Source: JAGQPD01 sp020426865
Lineage (GTDB): Bacteria > Planctomycetota > Planctomycetia > Pirellulales > Pirellulaceae
Assembly: GCA_041399065.1 (NCBI GenBank)
Contig: JAWKTN010000010.1
Coordinates: forward strand, 248,001-312,000
DNA: 64,000 bases
Reading direction: 5' to 3'
This document shows, one piece after another, positions 62,522 through 64,000 of the stretch. The notes beneath the pieces were generated by a model. The model was not told the origin of the DNA and made no database searches. It saw only the letters and a list, made by a program, of their open reading frames with translations. Position 1 is the stretch's first letter; every line of letters begins with the position of its first letter. The translations under genes and the position numbers were made by a program.

Positions 62522-64000
62522 TTACTCAGCTTCCGTTTCGGCAGGTGGCGATGACGTTAACGGTAATGACTGCGGCGTGTCGTCGCTCGCCGATTCACGA
62601 TCGGCTGTGTCGTCAATGGTCGAATCTGACGGCGTGTCGATAAGCTTCAGCAAGAGCTTCTGAGCCGCTTGATATCGAGGGGCTTCTTCGAGCGCCTGGA
62701 GGACATGACGCTTCGCGGCATCCATTTCACCGACTCGATCCAGCGCCTGGGCCAGGCGCAAGTGATTTTCAGCCACGTCCAGCGGTCCCAGCACGTCGAG
62801 CACTTCGAGTGCGCGGATGGCCAGGCGATCGTCGTGCGTCGCTTCCGCGGCCTCCGCCAGAGCTCGATGCGGAGCAGGAATCAGCGGGTTGACCGCCAGA
62901 AACAGTTCAACATCTTCGACCAATTGCGCCCAGTCGGCGCGCTGGCGGTCGATCTCGATCAATCGTTGCAGGCAGACGAGGTGATCGTCCGTGCGTTCTG
63001 CAAGTGCTCGCCAGGCGGCCTGTTCGGCGTCCATGTTGCCTACCTTGTTTTCCAACGTCGCCAACATCTCGTAGGCACAACCGGCTTCGGCGTGTTCGGA
63101 GAACAATTCGATCATCTGCTCGAGTGTCGAGCGTGCGGCATCCCATTGTTCGCCGGCAATCTGTTTTCTCGCCAACACTTGCAGGCCGCGATAGGCGTGG
63201 GGGTGTTCGCCCGACCAAGTTTCCCATTCGGCCAATGATGCGCTTGTCGGCAAATCTGGTTGTTGCCAGTCGACTTGCGGTGCCAGTTGTTCGGCCCTCT
63301 GGCGGGCGAATGCTGCGAATTCGTCGTCCAGCACGGGAAGCGATCCGGTGTAGCGCTGCAGCGATTCGTTGATCGGCATCCCCGCACCCAAATCCGTGAG
63401 GATGCGTTTAAGGACATCCAAGCCGTAGGTTTCGATGAGGTATTCGACGACGAGTGACGATTCATAATAGGCGAATTGCAGGTGCAGCGGCGAGGAGGGA
63501 TCGAGAAACGCGCCGCTCAATTGGCTGACGGGGGTCAAATCCTCGCCCAGGATCATCTCGCGATAGGTTGGTATCAGTTGCTCGCCCCATGCCCGGTTGG
63601 CCAGCCGCTCTTCGTAAACGGAGATCCCCTCGCTCAACCAGCGGGGCATCTTGTTGTTCGTTTTATGCAGCGTGACGACATGACAGAACTCATGCCACAA
63701 CACGGACTTCCAATTTGATGGCGACTCACCCTGTGATGCGGGGCTGTTCATCGTGATCACCCGGCCAAAGCAGACGCCTAAAAATCCCGCCCCACCCGGT
63801 AACCCGAACGTGCGAATCGCAAAATCTTGCTGGCGGGGAAAAATCTCCACATATATCGGCTCAACCAACTTCGCATCATACTTTTGGCACAACGTTTCTT
63901 TCGCGTTGACCAACAGGTCAAGTACTAGTTCGCCATAGATGCGCGCTTCGCGCGGCGACATGCGTACGACAAATCCGTCGCGACTGAGAATGTCAAATCC
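62522..64000 (-). CDS. Gluzincin-type zinc peptidase with TPR repeats (partial, continues beyond the window)
   Basis: The frame is open at the right edge (reading GFDILSRDGFVVRMSPREAR), so the true start is outside; a predicted start at 63961 would be internal. 492 codons are visible. The zinc site is HEFCH (an HExxH motif) in WHEFCHVVTLHKTNNKMPRW, followed by LSEGISVYEE where a glutamate ligand is expected (PRWLSEG is the gluzincin signature). After the peptidase part (to ~residue 230) comes a TPR-like helical region (CAYEMLATLENKVGNMDAEQ, LRLAQALDRVGEMDAAKRHV). The C-terminus is low-complexity (SDSTIDDTADRESASDDTPQ). It is the first visible gene of the MoxR operon. Confidence 0.85.
   Translation of the reverse strand, partial: GFDILSRDGFVVRMSPREARIYGELVLDLLVNAKETLCQKYDAKLVEPIYVEIFPRQQDFAIRTFGLPGGAGFLGVCFGRVITMNSPASQGESPSNWKSVLWHEFCHVVTLHKTNNKMPRWLSEGISVYEERLANRAWGEQLIPTYREMILGEDLTPVSQLSGAFLDPSSPLHLQFAYYESSLVVEYLIETYGLDVLKRILTDLGAGMPINESLQRYTGSLPVLDDEFAAFARQRAEQLAPQVDWQQPDLPTSASLAEWETWSGEHPHAYRGLQVLARKQIAGEQWDAARSTLEQMIELFSEHAEAGCAYEMLATLENKVGNMDAEQAAWRALAERTDDHLVCLQRLIEIDRQRADWAQLVEDVELFLAVNPLIPAPHRALAEAAEATHDDRLAIRALEVLDVLGPLDVAENHLRLAQALDRVGEMDAAKRHVLQALEEAPRYQAAQKLLLKLIDTPSDSTIDDTADRESASDDTPQSLPLTSSPPAETEAE

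Overview
The window reads as a chromosomal segment of a planctomycete, most likely in or near the Pirellulales. The basis is gene content: a DUF1501 plus PSCyt1/DUF1549/DUF1553 pair, several DUF1080 proteins, PEP-CTERM surface proteins, a giant secreted protein with an LESRQLL-type N-terminus and a dockerin, a Ser/Thr kinase with a huge repeat tail, an NPYAPP-start membrane protein, and a MoxR-DUF58-BatA operon. No rRNA, CRISPR array or complete tRNA was seen.

Layout. (1) 1-4922 is insertion-sequence debris: an IS66 element (660-3579, matching 12-bp ends) sits between two IS1634-family transposase fragments that point away from each other. (2) 4938-14442 looks like a decaying phage-like or otherwise mobile island. 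A leftward set holds an HTH/zinc-ribbon regulator, a small frameshifted gene, a secreted proline-rich protein and a truncated papain-like gene. A rightward set holds two glycosyltransferases and then a roughly 1.5-kb-codon LamG/beta-helix protein broken by three small frameshifts. Three copies of one promoter-associated box (TGTGCAAAAAC, 5 bases before a TTG-type -35) serve these three transcription units. (3) 14662-19275 holds a three-gene, translationally coupled PEP-CTERM operon, an unknown exported coiled-coil protein and a PEP-CTERM-like propeller protein. (4) 19276-21004 is a graveyard with integrase remnants, palindromic repeats and no intact gene. (5) 21005-28955 has the DUF1501/DUF1549-1553 pair, a small-ORF plus HNH-nuclease pair bracketed by two ~110-bp direct repeats, a PhyH-type dioxygenase and a GH28 polygalacturonase. 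(6) 29015-34846 has the repeat-tailed kinase, a membrane protein and a serine beta-lactamase-fold hydrolase. (7) 34978-49967 is carbohydrate-oriented: a sialidase-like/GH43-like protein split by an in-frame TGA, a sodium:solute symporter, two DUF1080 proteins, a 1669-residue surface protein, a CE1-type esterase and a GH39-like xylosidase. (8) 50015-64000 is one leftward operon, largely with overlapping start and stop codons: a gluzincin-TPR peptidase, DUF4159, MoxR, DUF58, BatA/VWA, a 1301-residue Q-rich coiled-coil protein, a VWA/GATase-like membrane protein and a caspase-fold protein lacking the usual catalytic cysteine.

Frameshifts cluster in the first 14.4 kb, while the very long genes to the right (1229, 1669, 1301, 787 and 759 residues) are open throughout. 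This favours real decay of the mobile regions over uniformly poor sequence. Product names come from motif recognition alone; no database search was run.
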